A model generated the notes under the pieces. It saw nothing but the letters and a program-made list of their open reading frames with translations. It ran no database searches and was not told the origin of the DNA. The position numbers and the translations under genes were made by a program. 64,000 nt of DNA from Catellatospora sichuanensis (GTDB lineage Bacteria > Actinomycetota > Actinomycetes > Mycobacteriales > Micromonosporaceae), in contig NZ_VIQO01000031.1 of the NCBI RefSeq assembly GCF_007483665.1, forward strand, positions 1 to 64,000, in the 5' to 3' direction. This document shows, piece after piece, positions 24,367 to 33,854 of this stretch. Every line of letters starts with the position of its first letter. The stretch's first letter is position 1.

Positions 24367-27042
24367 ATGGCGGAACGGTCGCACGATGAGGATTCCGCGC
24401 CCCGGACCGCGTTCACGGCCGCGCTGGCGCAGCTACGCCGCCGCCTGCCGGACGTGTCCGACGAGGTGCTGGCCCGCCGGGCGAGCCTGACCGCGCTGCC
24501 GTCCGGGCGGCGGGTCGCCGTCAACGCCCGCCGGCTCGGCGAATGGCTCAACGGCCGCTCGGTGCCCCGCGACTTCGAGCAGGTGCATGCGCTCGTCCAG
24601 GCCATCGAGTCGGCCGCCGGCGGGACGGCGACGGGCCAGTCGCTGCAGCGGTGGCGGCAGCTGTGGCGGGCCGCGCACGAGCAGCGCACCGCCGCACGCA
24701 CTCCCCCGGTCGCTGCCACCACGGCGGAACTGGTGGTCGGCCGCCCGCCCAGCGACGCCGCGTCGCTGCGCGAGCGCCCGGAACTGTCCGCGGCGATCGA
24801 CGGCGCGCTGCGCGACGGCGCGGTGCGCCAGGTGCTGCTGACCGGGCCGGGCGGGTCGGGCAAGTCGCAGCTCGCGGCGGCGGCGTTCCATCGCGCACGT
24901 GGCCGCGGGGGCCTGTTCGCTTGGGTGTCGGCGTCGTCGCGGCAGTCGCTGCTGGCCGGGTACGCCCGAGCGTGGCGGGCGGTCGCGGCCGGGATCCTCG
25001 ACGGGCCCACCGCTGCGGGCGGGCGCCCGGCGCACCCGGACGGCTACGGCCACGACGAGGAGACCCAGGCCGACCTGCTGGTCGCGTGGCTGCGCGCCAC
25101 GCCGCAGCAGTGGCTCGTCGTGCTCGACGACGCCGACGATCCGGCCGACCTGGACGGGCTGTGGCCGATCGGCGAGCACGGCCGCACCATCGTGACGACG
25201 CGCCGCCGCGACGCGATGGTGCTGCGTCCCTCGGCACGTGTCGTGCAGGTGGGCATGTTCACCGGCGCGGAATCGGTGGACTACCTGCGTAACCGCCTGT
25301 CGCTGGACCCGGCGGCGGGACACGGCGAGCCGCCGCCCGACGGCGAGCTGGCCGAGTTGGCGGCTGCGCTGGGCCACTTCCCGCTCGCGCTGTCGCAGGC
25401 CGCGGCGTTCCTCATCGACACGGGCACCGGCGTGGCGGCATACCGGCGGCTGCTCGACGACGAGCGGGAGCGGCTGGCGGATCTATTCCCGCCGTCCTCG
25501 CCCGCCGACGGCCACGACCGTACGGTGGCCAGCACGTGGCAGCTGGCCGCGCAACGGGCGGCGGCGCTGGCCAAGCCGGGTGCCGCGCAGCGGATGCTGG
25601 AGCTGGTGGCGCTGCTGGCACCGGTGGGTGTGCCGCAGGACCTGCTGCTGACCGACGCGGCCCGGGCCCGGGTCGGCACGGACCGGCGGGAGGCGCTGGC
25701 GGCGCTGCGCGCGCTGCACCGGCTCAGCCTGATCACGCACGACGCGTCGACGGTGGCGATGCACGCCCTGGTGCAGCGGGCGGTCCGGGAGTCCGTCCCG
25801 GACGCCGAGCTGCCCGCCCTGGTGCGTGCCGCCGCGGACGCGCTCGACGAGGCGTGGACGCGGCCTGATCCCGATCTGCCGGTGGCCGCGCTCTACGACA
25901 GCCTGCTGGCGCTGCGCCGGGCGGCCGGCGAGCACCTGTGGCACGGGGTTATGCACCCGGTGCTGCGCAGGCTCGGCGAGCACCTGATGGCGCTGGGCCG
26001 GACCGCCGCGGCCCGCGACAGCCTGGACGAGCTGCTCCGACATGCCCGTGCGAGGCTCGGCGACGGGCACCGTGACGCCATCTTCCTGGCGGCGCAGCGG
26101 GCCCAGTCCATCGGCGAACTCGGCGACCCCGCCGCCGCGCACGCGGAGCTGACCCGCCTGCGGCGCGACGCCGAACGGCTGCTCGGCCCGGACGACCCGG
26201 ACACGCTGTGGATTCGCTTGCACGAGGCGCTGCAGCCGTTCGAACTCGGCGCGCCCGCGGTGACGCTGGCCGACATGGTGCCGCTGCTCGCGCAGGCCAC
26301 GGCGGTGCTCGGTGGCGAGCATCCGCTGACGCTGTCGGCGCGGCGGTATGTCGCGCTGTGCCGGGGCATGTCCGGTGACCCGGCCGGGGCTCGGGAGGGG
26401 TTCGCCGCCCTGGCGGACGAGTTGGCGCAGCGGCGGGGGCCGTCGCATCCGGACACTCTCAGCACGCTGTCCGACCTGGGGCGGTGGATAGGCGAGGCGG
26501 GCGACGCGGAGCTGGCCGTGCGGACGTACCAGCGGGCGGTGGAGGGCCTCGTGGCGGTGCACGGGCCGCTGCACCACGACACGCTGACGGCCCGGCACAA
26601 CCTGGCCTACTGGCGCGGTCTGGCCGGGCAGCCGTCGCCTGCGGTCGACGAGTTCGGGGTGGCCACGCAGGACGCCGAGCGGGCGCTCGGGCCGCGGCAC
26701 CCGACGACGCTGACGTTCCGCACCAACCTGGCGTACTGGACCGGCCTGGCCGCCGACCCGGCTGCGGGCATGGCGGCGCTGGCCGAGTTGCAGCAGGTCG
26801 TCGAGCAGGTGTTCGGGCACGCCCACCCGCGGGCGTTGCGGACCCGGCAGCTGCACGCGCAGCTGCGTCACCGCGGCGGTGACGTGGCGGGCGCGGTCGG
26901 CGAGCTGACGGAGGTGCTGGCCGACATGCGGGCGGTGCAGAGCGACGGTCATCTGCGTACCGGCGAGGTCGCGCAGCTGCTGGCGTCGTGGACCGCGTCA
27001 CCGCCGCACGACCAGACGGCGGCCGTGCGGGCGTCCGCCTAA
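24367..27042 (+). CDS. HTH / NB-ARC / TPR STAND ATPase
   Basis: An 891-aa protein from ATG 24367; GGGGAGG lies 11-12 bases upstream. Residues ~12-95 (FTAALAQLRRRLPDVSDEVL, LGEWLNGRSVPRDFEQV) form an XRE-like HTH module as in other actinobacterial STAND regulators. NB-ARC: P-loop GPGGSGKS at 160-167, Walker B WLVVLDDADDPADL, IVTTRRRDAM, LGHFPLALSQAAAF. The C-terminal ~400 residues are TPR_10-type repeats (GPLHHDTLTARHNLAYWRG, GPRHPTTLTFRTNLAYWTG). It is the fourth NB-ARC protein in 22 kb. Its sequence differs clearly from the other three, so they are not recent tandem copies. The next gene, a histidine kinase, begins 77 bp downstream and may share transcription. Confidence 0.8.
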   Translation: MAERSHDEDSAPRTAFTAALAQLRRRLPDVSDEVLARRASLTALPSGRRVAVNARRLGEWLNGRSVPRDFEQVHALVQAIESAAGGTATGQSLQRWRQLWRAAHEQRTAARTPPVAATTAELVVGRPPSDAASLRERPELSAAIDGALRDGAVRQVLLTGPGGSGKSQLAAAAFHRARGRGGLFAWVSASSRQSLLAGYARAWRAVAAGILDGPTAAGGRPAHPDGYGHDEETQADLLVAWLRATPQQWLVVLDDADDPADLDGLWPIGEHGRTIVTTRRRDAMVLRPSARVVQVGMFTGAESVDYLRNRLSLDPAAGHGEPPPDGELAELAAALGHFPLALSQAAAFLIDTGTGVAAYRRLLDDERERLADLFPPSSPADGHDRTVASTWQLAAQRAAALAKPGAAQRMLELVALLAPVGVPQDLLLTDAARARVGTDRREALAALRALHRLSLITHDASTVAMHALVQRAVRESVPDAELPALVRAAADALDEAWTRPDPDLPVAALYDSLLALRRAAGEHLWHGVMHPVLRRLGEHLMALGRTAAARDSLDELLRHARARLGDGHRDAIFLAAQRAQSIGELGDPAAAHAELTRLRRDAERLLGPDDPDTLWIRLHEALQPFELGAPAVTLADMVPLLAQATAVLGGEHPLTLSARRYVALCRGMSGDPAGAREGFAALADELAQRRGPSHPDTLSTLSDLGRWIGEAGDAELAVRTYQRAVEGLVAVHGPLHHDTLTARHNLAYWRGLAGQPSPAVDEFGVATQDAERALGPRHPTTLTFRTNLAYWTGLAADPAAGMAALAELQQVVEQVFGHAHPRALRTRQLHAQLRHRGGDVAGAVGELTEVLADMRAVQSDGHLRTGEVAQLLASWTASPPHDQTAAVRASA

Positions 27043-27119
27043 CCGGTTCACTCCTCTGGTGGTCGTGGCGCTGTACCTTCTCGTTGACCCGGCGCACCCG
27101 ACCGGCCACAGTGGAGGGC

Positions 27120-28240
27120 GTGCACCGTGCCCTTCACGCGCTGACCGTGGCCGCGTACCTGACGCTGGTCGCCGGGGTCGTCGTGGCGGAGCATCCGGTG
27201 TCCATGCCGCACCATCCGGTCGCCGCGGTGGTGCTGGGCGCGGTCTACGCCGGGGCGGCCACGGCCGGTTTCGGCCGGGTGCGCCGCCGGTCGGGGCGAA
27301 CCCTGCACGTCACGTTCGTGGCGGCCCAGTTGCTGCTGGGCTACGTCGTGTTCGTGGCGTCGGGCGCGTCGGTGGGCGCGATCCTGCTGCTGCTGGTGCT
27401 GGTGAGCCAGTGCGTGCTGCTGCTGCCGCTGCGCGGCGCGCTGGTGGTGGTCGGCCTGGTCCCGTTCGCGCACACGGGTATGCAGTGGCGGGCCGGGCTG
27501 CGCGAAGGGCTGGGCATGCTCGCCGCGGCCGCGTTCGCCGCCGCGCTCACCCACTTGATCATGCGTGAGCAGCAGGCTCGTCAGGAGCTGACGCGGGCGC
27601 ACGAGCAGCTGCGGGAGTATGCGCTGCAGGTCGAGCGGCTGGCCGTGGCGCAGGAGCGCAACCGGGTGGCCCGCGACATCCACGACGGGCTCGGCCATTC
27701 GCTGACCGTGGTGCAGATGCAGGTGAAGGCGGCGCGGGCGGTGCTGGGCACGGACCCGGCGCGGGCCGACGCCGTGCTCGCCAAGGCGCAGGTCCAGGCC
27801 GAGGAGGCGCTGGCGGAGGTCCGCCGGTCGGTCGGCGCGATGCGCGAGCCGCGGCCGCAGGTCCCTTTGGCCGAGGCGCTGCGTGTGCTGGCGGAGCAGA
27901 CCTCGGCGTCGGGTGTGCCGACCAGCCTGGACGTCACGGGGCAGGCCCGGCCGCTGGTCAACGCGGCGCAGGAGTCGCTGTACCGGGCGGCCCAGGAGGG
28001 GCTGACCAACGTCCGTAAACACGCTCGGGCGACCCGGGCCGAGCTCGTTCTCGACTACACGCGCCCGGCCGCCGTCCGGCTCGAGGTCCGCGACGACGGC
28101 ACCGGCATCCCTGCCGAGGCGGACGGCCCACGGGGCTTCGGCCTGCTGGGAGTACGCGAGCGGGCGGCGCACGCCGGCGGCCGGATGAGCATCGAATCGG
28201 CGCCTGGGCGGGGCGCGACGCTGTGCGTCGAGGTGCCCGG

Positions 28241-28244
<4 letters not shown>
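27120..28244 (+). CDS. Sensor histidine kinase, HisKA_3/NarL-partner type
   Basis: About 374 aa. The GTG at 27120 is placed by GGAGGG just upstream, though the spacing is short; the ORF is open back to 26988. Five or six N-terminal membrane segments (LTVAAYLTLVAGVVV to LGMLAAAAFAAAL) precede a coiled linker. The phosphoacceptor is His188 in ARDIHDGLGHSL, and the ATPase domain shows VRDDGTGI and GFGLLGVRERAAHAGG. The sensor has almost no extracytoplasmic loop, so it probably senses the membrane itself or a small ligand within it. Its stop overlaps the regulator start (GTGA), so the pair is coupled. Confidence 0.9.
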
Positions 28245-28903
<659 letters not shown>

Positions 28904-29061
28904 GCCGTGGCCCGGCCGCGCCAGGGCACCGGGCGGTGACCTTGTCCGGGTCGTGCCGAACGCCCGACCGGCGGCCACCTCGCTCGGTCATGACCGGTCG
29001 TGACCGGTGACCGTGACTTCCGGCACCTGCGCGCACGGACCTGCCGGTTCAGGATGACTGC

Positions 29062-29490
29062 ATGACAACCTCCTCGCCCGGCTCGACCACCCCTGCCGAC
29101 CAGGCACCCGCCCGGTCGGCCACCCGCAAGAACCTCCGGTTCGCCCTGCACTTCGCCGAGATGGTCGTCGCCATGTTCGTCGGGATGCTCGCCCTTGGTC
29201 CGCTGTGGTCGCTGGCCTGGCCGGGTCTGTCCGATCTGACGGTCCTGAGCGTGCTGGTGATGGCGACGAACATGACCATCGGCATGGCGCTGTGGATGCG
29301 GTTCCGGCGGCACGGCTGGGCCCGCATTGCCGAGATGTCCGCCGCGATGTACGTGCCGTTCTTGGTCCTGCTGGTGCCCTATGCGTACGGCGCGGTCTCC
29401 GGCGAGGCGCTGATGATGGGCGGGCACCTGCTGATGCTGCCCGCGATGCTCGCCGCCATGCTGTGGCGGCACCGGGAGTACCGCCATTGA
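29062..29490 (+). CDS. Small four-helix membrane protein
   Basis: A 142-aa protein. After a soluble Thr/Pro/Ala-rich N-terminus come about four hydrophobic helices (FAEMVVAMFVGMLAL, LTVLSVLVMATNMTIGMAL, AAMYVPFLVLLVPYAYGAV, LLMLPAMLAAMLW). Met is unusually frequent in the helices (MVVAMF, MATNMTIGMAL, MMGGHLLMLPAM), which may hint at metal or oxidant sensing. It lies 158 bp after the two-component system. A flagellar FliP-like annotation is common for such proteins, but no flagellar gene is near, so function is unassigned. Confidence 0.7.
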   Translation: MTTSSPGSTTPADQAPARSATRKNLRFALHFAEMVVAMFVGMLALGPLWSLAWPGLSDLTVLSVLVMATNMTIGMALWMRFRRHGWARIAEMSAAMYVPFLVLLVPYAYGAVSGEALMMGGHLLMLPAMLAAMLWRHREYRH

Positions 29491-29544
29491 GCGTCGCGAC
29501 GGCCGTCGAGCCTGCTGCGTGACGTGCTCGCGGCAGGCTGACCG

Positions 29545-30042
29545 CTATGCGGCGCTTTCCTCCCGGCGGTGCTTGACAAATTCGATCTTGGCGGGCAGAT
29601 CGGCGACCGAGTCCAGCTGGCCCGCAGCCAGCCAGCCGCACGCTTCGTAGAAGGCGATGGCCGCCTCGTTGCCGACGAAGGTTTCGAGACGGATGTCCCT
29701 GTACTGGGCGAACAGCATCTCCTCGGCCTGTGAGAGCAGCACCTTGCCCAGGCCCTGGCGATGGCGACGGACGTCGATCATCATCAGGTCGATGGTCAGC
29801 CCGTCGAGAATCATCAGGCCCACGATCTGCCTATCCGCCTCCATGCAGTAGACGTGCCCCTGACGCAGGCAGCTCTCGATGTGATCGTCCGACGCGCCCG
29901 AGTGGATGAACCAGTCAACGGCCTCATCGCCCAGAAACGGACGGTAGCTCGCGTCGATCGTGCGGCGGGCGAGCTCTTGAAGGGCCACGAGGTCCTCGAG
30001 GGGAGCGGGGCGCACGACAGGGTGTGACAAGTGCAGCGGCAT
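29545..30042 (-). CDS. GNAT-family N-acetyltransferase
   Basis: A 165-aa acetyl-CoA-dependent transferase. ATG 30042 follows CGGAG at good spacing. The fold is evident from VRPAPLEDLVALQELARRTI, strands GHVYCMEADRQIVGLMIL, the acetyl-CoA motif DVRRHRQGLGKVLL (Q-x-x-G-x-G/A type) and the C-terminal NEAAIAFYEACGWL. The acceptor substrate is unknown. It is transcribed away from the beta-galactosidase terminator and appears monocistronic. Confidence 0.88.
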   Translation of the reverse strand: MPLHLSHPVVRPAPLEDLVALQELARRTIDASYRPFLGDEAVDWFIHSGASDDHIESCLRQGHVYCMEADRQIVGLMILDGLTIDLMMIDVRRHRQGLGKVLLSQAEEMLFAQYRDIRLETFVGNEAAIAFYEACGWLAAGQLDSVADLPAKIEFVKHRREESAA

Positions 30043-30053
30043 GTGAACTCCGG

Positions 30054-30065
30054 GCTAGCGCTAAC
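30054..30065. promoter_or_regulatory. GCTAGCGCTAAC near-palindrome upstream of GNAT gene
   Basis: The core TAGCGCTA is a perfect palindrome with a central CG step, resembling LacI-family operators. It lies directly upstream of the GNAT ribosome binding site. Its distance from the LacI gene at 35960 and its lack of similarity to that gene's operators make the regulator uncertain. Confidence 0.3.
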
Positions 30066-30123
30066 AGCCAGGTCAGTATGCCGGTCGCTTCCCCGACTCG
30101 CCTGACACGCGACGCCACGGCAG

Positions 30124-30161
30124 CGGCCCGCCCTCGACCGCCGGAGCGTGAGGGCGGGCCG
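30124..30161 (-). terminator. Terminator of the beta-galactoside operon
   Basis: The arms CGGCCCGCCCTC and GAGGGCGGGCCG form a perfect 12-bp stem with a 14-nt loop, 23 nt after the GH42 stop codon on the minus strand. Confidence 0.75.
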
Positions 30162-30184
30162 TCTTCCGGCTCGTGGTGGGGCGC

Positions 30185-32221
30185 TCATCTCAGGCGCAGG
30201 ACGGCCACTCCCCGAGGCGCCAGAGGCAGCTCGCCGTGCGGTCCCCGGGCTCCGATGAGCGGATCGCCGGGCAGGTCGGTGACGGTGACGGGCTGGTCGG
30301 TGCGGTTGACGAGGAATGCGAAGCGCTCCTCGCCGCAGTGGCGGACCGCCAGCTCGACGGCGCCGCGCAGACTTGCTGGCAGCTCACTGGTCAGGCCCGC
30401 GGCCGCGGCCAGCCCGTCCATCACCGCGGTGACGCCCCGGGGTCCCAGCCGGGTCGACACGTACGCCGCCGAGCCTTCGCCGACGGTGCGGCGGGTGACG
30501 GCGGGGTGCCCGGCGTGCTCGCCGGTCGTGTAGCGCGACAGCACGGTCACGTCCGGGCCGGTGACCTGGACCCGCTCGGTCCACAGGGTCGCGGGCAGTG
30601 CCTCGTCGACCGTCACGGTCTCGGTGTCGAGCAGCGGCGCGAACTCCTCGACCCGGATGCCGAGCAGGTCGCGCAGCGCGCCGGGGTGGCCGCCGAGCCA
30701 GACGTGGTCGTTTTCGTCGACGATGCCGGAGAAGTAGGTCGTGACCAGGTGTCCGCCGGATTCGACGTAGCCCTGCAGCTCCTTGGCGACCGGTTCGCCG
30801 ACCATGTGCAGCATCGGGGCGACGACGAGGGAGTAGCCGTCCAGCGCTGTGCCCAGCGGGACCACGTCGGCGCGGATGCCGAGGTTCAGGAACGCGGTGT
30901 ACCAGTCCAGAGCCTCCTGGCGGTAGCGCAGGCGGTCGGTGGGGTGCGAGTCGGCCTCGGCGGCCCACCACGAGTCCCAGTGGAAGACGATCGCGGCGGG
31001 TGCCTGCTCCCGGGTCGCCCCGGCGACCGGCGCGAGTTCGCGCAGTGTGGCGCCCAGGGCGGTCACGGACCGGAACACGTCGCTGTCGGGTCCGGCGTGC
31101 GGGACCATCGCCGAGTGGTACTTCTCGGCGCCGGCCGCGGACTGCCGCCACTGGAAGTAGCAGACCGCGTCCGCGCCGTGCGCGACGTGGGTGAGCGAAT
31201 CGCGGGCCATTTCGCCGGGCTTCTTGGCGAGGTTGATCGGCTGCCAGTTGACGGCGCTGGTGGCGTGCTCCATGAGGAACCACGGCCGGCCGCCGGCGAT
31301 GTTGCCGGTCAGGTTGGCCGAGAACGACAGCTCGTCGAACGCCTGCGGGCCCGGCTCGAGGTAGTGGTCGTTGGACACGAAGTCGATCTCGGCGGCCCAG
31401 GCGGCGTAGTCCATGCCCTTCGTCCCACCCATGATCATGAAGTTGGTGGTGACGGGGATGTCGGGGGTGCGCCGGTGCAGGATGTCGCGTTCGGCCCGCA
31501 GGTAGTCGCGCAGCGCGTCGGAGGAGAAGCGCTTGAAGTCCAGCTGCTGGGTCGGGTTGGGGTGGGTGGTGGCCAGGCGCGGCGGCAGGATCTGCGCCCA
31601 GTCGCTGTACTCCTGCGACCAGAACGCCGTGGCCCAGGCCGCGTTGAGCGCGTCCAGGGTGTCGTATCGCCCCTGCAGCCAGGTGCGGAAGGCGCGTGCC
31701 GCGTCGTCGGAGTAGTCGTAGATGTTGTGGCAGCCCAGCTCGTTGGACACGTGCCAGGCGGTGAGCGCCGGGTGGCCGGCGTAGCGGCCTGCCATCTTCT
31801 CGACCAGCGTCAGGGAGTGCTCGCGGAAGACCGGCGAGGTGGGTCGCCAGTGCTGGCGGCCGCCCGGCCAGAGGGTCTCGCCGCGCTCGTTGACCGGCAG
31901 GATCTCGGGGTGTTTCGCGGTCAGCCACGGTGGCGGCGAGGCGGTGGCGGTGGCCAGGTCGACCGCGATGCCGTTGTCGTACAGCAGGCCCATGACCTCG
32001 TCGAGCCAGTCGAAGCGCCAGGTGTGTTCGCTGGGCTGCAGCCGCGCCCAGGAGAAGATGCCCAGCGAGACGATGTTGACCCCGGCTTCGCGCATGAGGC
32101 GTACGTCGTCGCGCCACACCGCGCGGGGCCACTGGTCAGGGTTGTAGTCGGCGCCGTAGGCGATGCCGGGCGCCACGTTGTCGGGCCGGCGCAGCCACTG
32201 CGGGCGGGCAGGGTGGGTCAC
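30185..32221 (-). CDS. GH42 beta-galactosidase
   Basis: A 678-aa cytoplasmic enzyme cleaving terminal beta-galactosides imported by the upstream ABC system. GTG 32221 follows AAGGAG with a seven-base gap; the longer ORF to 32350 runs through a tandem repeat and is rejected. GH42 marks: GADYNPDQWP, GVNIVSLGIFSWARLQP, acid/base Glu161 in HVSNELGCH and nucleophile Glu318 in WFLMEHATSAVNW, followed by the trimerisation and C-terminal beta domains. Length equals the family norm. There is no signal peptide. It is last in the operon, separated from the binding-protein gene by 237 bp of hairpin and repeat DNA, which probably lowers its expression. Confidence 0.95.
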   Translation of the reverse strand: MTHPARPQWLRRPDNVAPGIAYGADYNPDQWPRAVWRDDVRLMREAGVNIVSLGIFSWARLQPSEHTWRFDWLDEVMGLLYDNGIAVDLATATASPPPWLTAKHPEILPVNERGETLWPGGRQHWRPTSPVFREHSLTLVEKMAGRYAGHPALTAWHVSNELGCHNIYDYSDDAARAFRTWLQGRYDTLDALNAAWATAFWSQEYSDWAQILPPRLATTHPNPTQQLDFKRFSSDALRDYLRAERDILHRRTPDIPVTTNFMIMGGTKGMDYAAWAAEIDFVSNDHYLEPGPQAFDELSFSANLTGNIAGGRPWFLMEHATSAVNWQPINLAKKPGEMARDSLTHVAHGADAVCYFQWRQSAAGAEKYHSAMVPHAGPDSDVFRSVTALGATLRELAPVAGATREQAPAAIVFHWDSWWAAEADSHPTDRLRYRQEALDWYTAFLNLGIRADVVPLGTALDGYSLVVAPMLHMVGEPVAKELQGYVESGGHLVTTYFSGIVDENDHVWLGGHPGALRDLLGIRVEEFAPLLDTETVTVDEALPATLWTERVQVTGPDVTVLSRYTTGEHAGHPAVTRRTVGEGSAAYVSTRLGPRGVTAVMDGLAAAAGLTSELPASLRGAVELAVRHCGEERFAFLVNRTDQPVTVTDLPGDPLIGARGPHGELPLAPRGVAVLRLR

Positions 32222-32246
32222 GGAGATGCTCCTTGCGAGGTCGTGC

Positions 32247-32400
32247 GGTCGGGCCAGGGGCCGCGCCGCGGGCGGTCGGGGTGTGCCGTCCGCACGGTTT
32301 CGGTCGGGCCAGGGGCCGCGCCGCGGGCGGTCGGGGTGTGCCGTCCGCACGGTTTCGGTCGGGCCAGGGGCCGCGCCGCGGGCGGTCGGGGTGTGCCGCC
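32247..32400 (-). repeat. 55-bp tandem direct repeat, 2.8 copies
   Basis: Copies at 32247-32301 and 32302-32356 are identical over 55 bp, and a third partial copy runs from 32357 to about 32400. Each begins GGTCGGGCCAGGGGCCGCGC. The repeats lie in the leader of the GH42 gene, downstream of the binding-protein hairpin, and are untranslated in the favoured gene model. Confidence 0.9.
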
Positions 32401-32416
32401 CGCGGCGCGGGGGTAC

Positions 32417-32447
32417 GTCGCGGGCGGGTTGGTGGCCCGCCCGCGAC
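32417..32447 (-). terminator. Intercistronic hairpin after the binding-protein gene
   Basis: GTCGCGGGCGGG and CCCGCCCGCGAC form a perfect 12-bp stem with a 7-nt loop, 11 nt after the binding-protein stop. Inside an operon this probably acts as partial terminator or 3'-end stabiliser, raising binding-protein mRNA over the downstream GH42 message. Confidence 0.7.
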
Positions 32448-32458
32448 GCGGGCTACGG

Positions 32459-33799
32459 TCAGCCGACCGTGAAGCCCTGCTCCTTGCCGTACTTGGCGGA
32501 CGCCTCCTGCCAGGCCTTGAGGCCGTCGGCGAGGGGCTTGTCCGTCACGTAGGCCTGTCCGACCGTGTCGTTGAAGATGCTGTTGGCGTACACCTGGAAG
32601 GGCAGGTACGACCAGCCGGGCACGACGTCGGCGGCCGACTTCGCGAAGATCTCGTTGGCCTTCTGGCCGCCGAAGTACGGGAACTCCTTGCCGAGGAACG
32701 CCGCGGACTTGAGCTCGGCGTTGGTGGCGGGGAACGCCCCGGCGTCGACGCGGATCTTCACGCCTTCGCCGGCGGTGGCGTACTTGAGGAACGCGTAGCC
32801 CAGCGCGTTGTTGGCGCCGGCCTTCGGGATGGCCAGCGAGCTGCCGCCGTTCTCGGCGGCGGCGTTGGCGCCGGCGGTCCACTGCGGCATGGGCGCGACG
32901 CGCCACTTGCCCTTGCCGCCGGGCACGCCGGACTCGAGGTTGGCGGGCATCCAGGCGCCGATGACGAGGGTGGCGATGCTGCCGTCGCCGAGGCCCTTGT
33001 ACCAGCCGTCGCTCCAGGAGCCGACCGGCGCGAGCAGCTTGTTGCTGATCATCGTCTGCCAGGTGGTGGCGAACTTGGTGGAGCCCTCGTCGGCGAGGTT
33101 GAGCTTGACGTTGGTGCCGTCGACGGCGAAGGGCTTGCCGCCGGCCTGCCAGATGAGGCTGGTGGTGAAGCCGGCGTCACCGGTGTCGTTGGTGATGTAG
33201 GCCTTCGGGTCGGCGGCGTGCAGCTTCTTGGCGGCTGCGGCGTACTCGTCCCACGTGGTCGGTACTTCGATCTTGTGCTTGTCGAAGACCTCCTTGTTGT
33301 AGAACAGCGCCATCGGGCCGGAGTCCATCGGCAGGCCGAAGGTGCCGCCGCCGGTCTTCACCGACGACCACGGGCCGGGGGTGAAGGTGCCGTCGAGCTC
33401 GCCGGAGCCGAAGGCGGCCAGGTCGGTCAGCGACTTGCCGAGGGCGAACTGGGGCAGGGCGTAGTACTCGACCTGCGCGACGTCCGGGACGCCGGAGCCG
33501 GCCGCGATGGCGTTCTGCAGGGCGGTGTACTGGTCGTTGCCGGTGCCGGCGTTGACCAGGTTGACCTTGACCTTGGGGTACTTGGCCTCGAAGGCGGTGA
33601 CGACCTGCTTGAGGGTCGGCTCCCAGGCCCAGACGGTGATCGAGCCGCCCTTGTCGAGCGCGGCCTGCACCTGGTCGGCGGTGACCGGGGTGGTCGTGTC
33701 GCCGCCTTCGTCGGTGCCGCAGGCCGCCAGGGCCGCGGTCGTGATCGCGGCCGTGGCGAGCGCCGCTGTGCGCAGGAACGCGCGTCGGTTGGTGAACAT
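32459..33799 (-). CDS. ABC sugar transporter, lipoprotein substrate-binding protein
   Basis: A 446-aa lipoprotein. ATG 33799 follows GAGAGGA. The N-terminus has twin Arg (NRRAFLRTAALATAA) and a lipobox LAACG, so it is lipidated and possibly Tat-exported. The family-1 sugar-binding fold is seen in GSITVWAWEPTLKQVV, AAGSGVPDVAQVEYYAL, and PMDSGPMALFYNKEVFDKH. It captures the oligosaccharide for the two permeases encoded upstream. Gene order (permease, permease, binding protein, GH42) is unusual in that the binding protein is third. No ATPase gene is present; actinomycetes usually supply a shared MsiK-type ATPase from elsewhere. Confidence 0.93.
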   Translation of the reverse strand: MFTNRRAFLRTAALATAAITTAALAACGTDEGGDTTTPVTADQVQAALDKGGSITVWAWEPTLKQVVTAFEAKYPKVKVNLVNAGTGNDQYTALQNAIAAGSGVPDVAQVEYYALPQFALGKSLTDLAAFGSGELDGTFTPGPWSSVKTGGGTFGLPMDSGPMALFYNKEVFDKHKIEVPTTWDEYAAAAKKLHAADPKAYITNDTGDAGFTTSLIWQAGGKPFAVDGTNVKLNLADEGSTKFATTWQTMISNKLLAPVGSWSDGWYKGLGDGSIATLVIGAWMPANLESGVPGGKGKWRVAPMPQWTAGANAAAENGGSSLAIPKAGANNALGYAFLKYATAGEGVKIRVDAGAFPATNAELKSAAFLGKEFPYFGGQKANEIFAKSAADVVPGWSYLPFQVYANSIFNDTVGQAYVTDKPLADGLKAWQEASAKYGKEQGFTVG

Positions 33800-33854
33800 C
33801 GGTGTCCTCTCAAACGGGGGTGTGGCGCATTTCTTGAGCGGTGAGGTCGGTGGT

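Noticed and set aside
32247-32400. CRISPR-like array
   Set aside because: The 55-bp units abut with no spacers and no cas gene is nearby, so it is a simple tandem repeat.
30173-33844. A 1223-residue plus-strand ORF across GH42 and binding-protein genes
   Set aside because: It is antisense to two strongly supported genes, has low-complexity composition and no domain; a by-product of high GC content.
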